In this document: positions 4,105 through 5,543 of the stretch, piece by piece
How the letters are laid out: the number at the start of each line of letters is the position of its first letter
Numbering within the stretch: the stretch's first letter is position 1
Source: Planctomycetota bacterium
Lineage (GTDB): Bacteria; Planctomycetota; Planctomycetia; Pirellulales; Pirellulaceae
Length of the DNA stretch: 5,543 bases
Direction of reading: 5' to 3'
NCBI GenBank assembly: GCA_023417165.1
Contig: JAEZGD010000197.1
Span: forward strand, 1 to 5,543
Program-made: the position numbers and the translations under genes
Notes under the pieces: model-generated
Told to the model about the DNA's origin: nothing
What the model saw: the letters and a program-made list of their open reading frames with translations, nothing else
Database searches by the model: none

Positions 4105-5543
4105 ATGAATTCTACGAGTTCTCACGCACCCATGCATGGCAATTCCAAGCTCCCGTTTCGCATTGGCTTGTGGTGTGACTACGGGACCGTAAGCAAGGGG
4201 CCCGACCAGGAAGGGATTGGGGTTTTCATATCCAATCTGATCGACGGCCTCCTGCAACAACCGGACCAGATTGAGATCTGCGTCCTCGTTCGCGATGGCG
4301 ATCAGCATCTATACGGCGAGATTGCCACAAAGTACCGCGGTCGCCTGCGAGTAATCCCCACACCGAAAGAAACCCCTCCCCAGCGGCGGCAAGCATTGCG
4401 CGACTGGAGCAGGCAGGTGCTTACGACTCGCGAAGCGAAACGCGATGCAAACCGCCGTAAGCGATCTCAAAGCTTACAGTTGATACAAGAATGGCAAGCG
4501 GCCTCTCAGCACCGCTTAGGCACGTCACTGCTGACACGAGCATACGCATCTCAGGCACATATACTTTATGGCTTGCGCAAGTTAAAGCTGGCAGCGCGCA
4601 CTCGTGTCGCACGACTTCTTCAGACTCGCAGAGCGCTAACACTGCAACAAATCGACGACACATTCAATATCACCGCAACTGCGCAGCACAACGCCTTGCA
4701 GGCCAATTGCGATGTATGGATCATCCCATATGGCATGTTAAAGACACCACTCAAAGTCCCCTCCGTTGTCTTCGCTCACGACGTCGTTACAAAGAGTTTC
4801 CCCGAGCAGTTTCCTGCCGATTTCGTCGAGGAAGTAGACGCGATACTGAGAGCAAGGACTTCCGAAGCCGTATTAGTGGCGTGCATGTCCGAATTCATCC
4901 GCACGAACGATCTCATTGGTCACCTGGGTCTGCCAGCAGACAAGATTCGCATGGTGCCGGTTGCAGGCCCAACAGGCTTTGCCCCCCTCAGCGAGGAAAC
5001 AACACGCAACTTGGTAGGGGAGGAGATATTGCGGCGGCCATACCTACTCTGGCCCGCATCCTTCCGTCCTTACAAGGGTCACCAGAAGCTTTTAGAGGCC
5101 ACGCGCCTCCTCCATGAAGAATACAACCTTTGCGATTTCGACCTGGTCTTCACTGGCGATTCCGCTCAATTTCCTTTGCAGTTAAAAGCGGCAGTCGAAC
5201 AACTTGGCCTTCAAGACAGGGTTCACGTTCTCGGTCATGTATCTCGAGAGAGATTAGGAGCCCTATATCGCCATGCGATGGGAACGATCGTGCCCACTCA
5301 ATACGAGCAAGCATCTTTCCCTGTTTTTGAAGCACTTCAGTCCAATTGCCCAGTAGCCTGCTCGCACATCCCGGCGTTGACAGAGCAATGCGCGTCGATG
5401 GGAGATGCGATGCTTTACATGGACCCACTCTCGCCAGAATCAATCGCACAGGCAATTCTGCAACTGCGCAAGGAAGGGCCCGAGATCGCAAAGCGCCAAT
5501 GGGAAGCCAGCATATCTCTCCGCGGACGGTCCTGGAAACACAC
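4105..5543 (+). CDS. GT4-family glycosyltransferase, 3' end outside the window
   Basis: The frame is open from ATG 4105 to the window edge (479 full codons) and lacks its stop. The fold is GT-B: N-terminal acceptor domain from FRIGLWCDYG (18-27), with the glycine-containing acceptor loop EGIGVFISNL (36-45) and VVFAHDVV (221-228); then the nucleotide-sugar domain with PYLLWPASFRPYKGHQKLL (312-330), where R320 and K324 match the phosphate-binding pair, and TQYEQASFPVFEAL (398-411), whose E401 and E409 form the family's E-x7-E motif. It would transfer a sugar from a nucleotide donor onto a glycan or lipid carrier at the cytoplasmic side of the membrane. Residues about 90-185 are an Arg-rich, helical stretch that makes the N-terminal domain roughly 100 residues longer than usual. 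AAAGG at 4093-4097 is well placed for ATG 4105; a second in-frame ATG is at 4132. It lies 141 bp after the acyltransferase gene. Confidence 0.87.
   Translation, partial: MNSTSSHAPMHGNSKLPFRIGLWCDYGTVSKGPDQEGIGVFISNLIDGLLQQPDQIEICVLVRDGDQHLYGEIATKYRGRLRVIPTPKETPPQRRQALRDWSRQVLTTREAKRDANRRKRSQSLQLIQEWQAASQHRLGTSLLTRAYASQAHILYGLRKLKLAARTRVARLLQTRRALTLQQIDDTFNITATAQHNALQANCDVWIIPYGMLKTPLKVPSVVFAHDVVTKSFPEQFPADFVEEVDAILRARTSEAVLVACMSEFIRTNDLIGHLGLPADKIRMVPVAGPTGFAPLSEETTRNLVGEEILRRPYLLWPASFRPYKGHQKLLEATRLLHEEYNLCDFDLVFTGDSAQFPLQLKAAVEQLGLQDRVHVLGHVSRERLGALYRHAMGTIVPTQYEQASFPVFEALQSNCPVACSHIPALTEQCASMGDAMLYMDPLSPESIAQAILQLRKEGPEIAKRQWEASISLRGRSWKH

Noticed and set aside
1..5543. CRISPR array, tRNA, rRNA, integrase attachment site, retron or defence module
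   Set aside because: No regularly spaced repeats, cloverleaf, reverse transcriptase, nuclease or toxin-antitoxin motif was seen on either strand. The window is explained by an IS and glycan genes.

Overview
The window looks like part of a cell-surface or exopolysaccharide biosynthesis locus of a GC-rich bacterium, with an insertion sequence (IS) at its left edge. I lean towards a planctomycete-like organism, because the DDE transposase and the style of the glycan genes remind me of that group. That is an impression without any database search; the phylum is not established.

Layout. Bases 1-111 are the 3' end of a plus-strand gene with a PDZ-like tail. Bases 139-1124 are an IS element of about 1 kb with imperfect 30-bp terminal inverted repeats. 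Its single transposase gene keeps the DDE residues but has an in-frame TAG at codon 6, just after a strong ribosome binding site and ATG. Right of the IS, on the minus strand, is a short relic (about 1126-1260) that reads like the extreme C-terminus of a GT4-family glycosyltransferase; the IS sits at or near its 3' end. From 1392 onward four plus-strand genes follow in one direction: an FkbM-family methyltransferase (1392-2081), a second class I SAM methyltransferase with an N-terminal four-cysteine, zinc-ribbon-like module (2123-3031), a NeuD/PglD-type sugar O/N-acyltransferase (3304-3963), and a GT4-family glycosyltransferase that runs off the right edge (4105-5543).

How they work together. 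A glycosyltransferase adding a sugar, an acyltransferase acylating a nucleotide sugar or sugar, and two methyltransferases capping or modifying hydroxyls are a typical set of decoration enzymes for a surface glycan. The same-strand arrangement suggests co-expression, but the gaps are not tight: 41 bp, then 272 bp, then 141 bp. The last two gaps contain hairpins that could allow processing or internal control. One is a 5-bp stem capped by a UUCG tetraloop just after the acyltransferase gene.

I found no CRISPR array, tRNA, rRNA, toxin-antitoxin pair or defence module, and nothing that clearly amounts to an undescribed system. The most informative oddities are the amber codon in the transposase, the glycosyltransferase relic beside the IS, and the long basic insertion in the GT4 enzyme.
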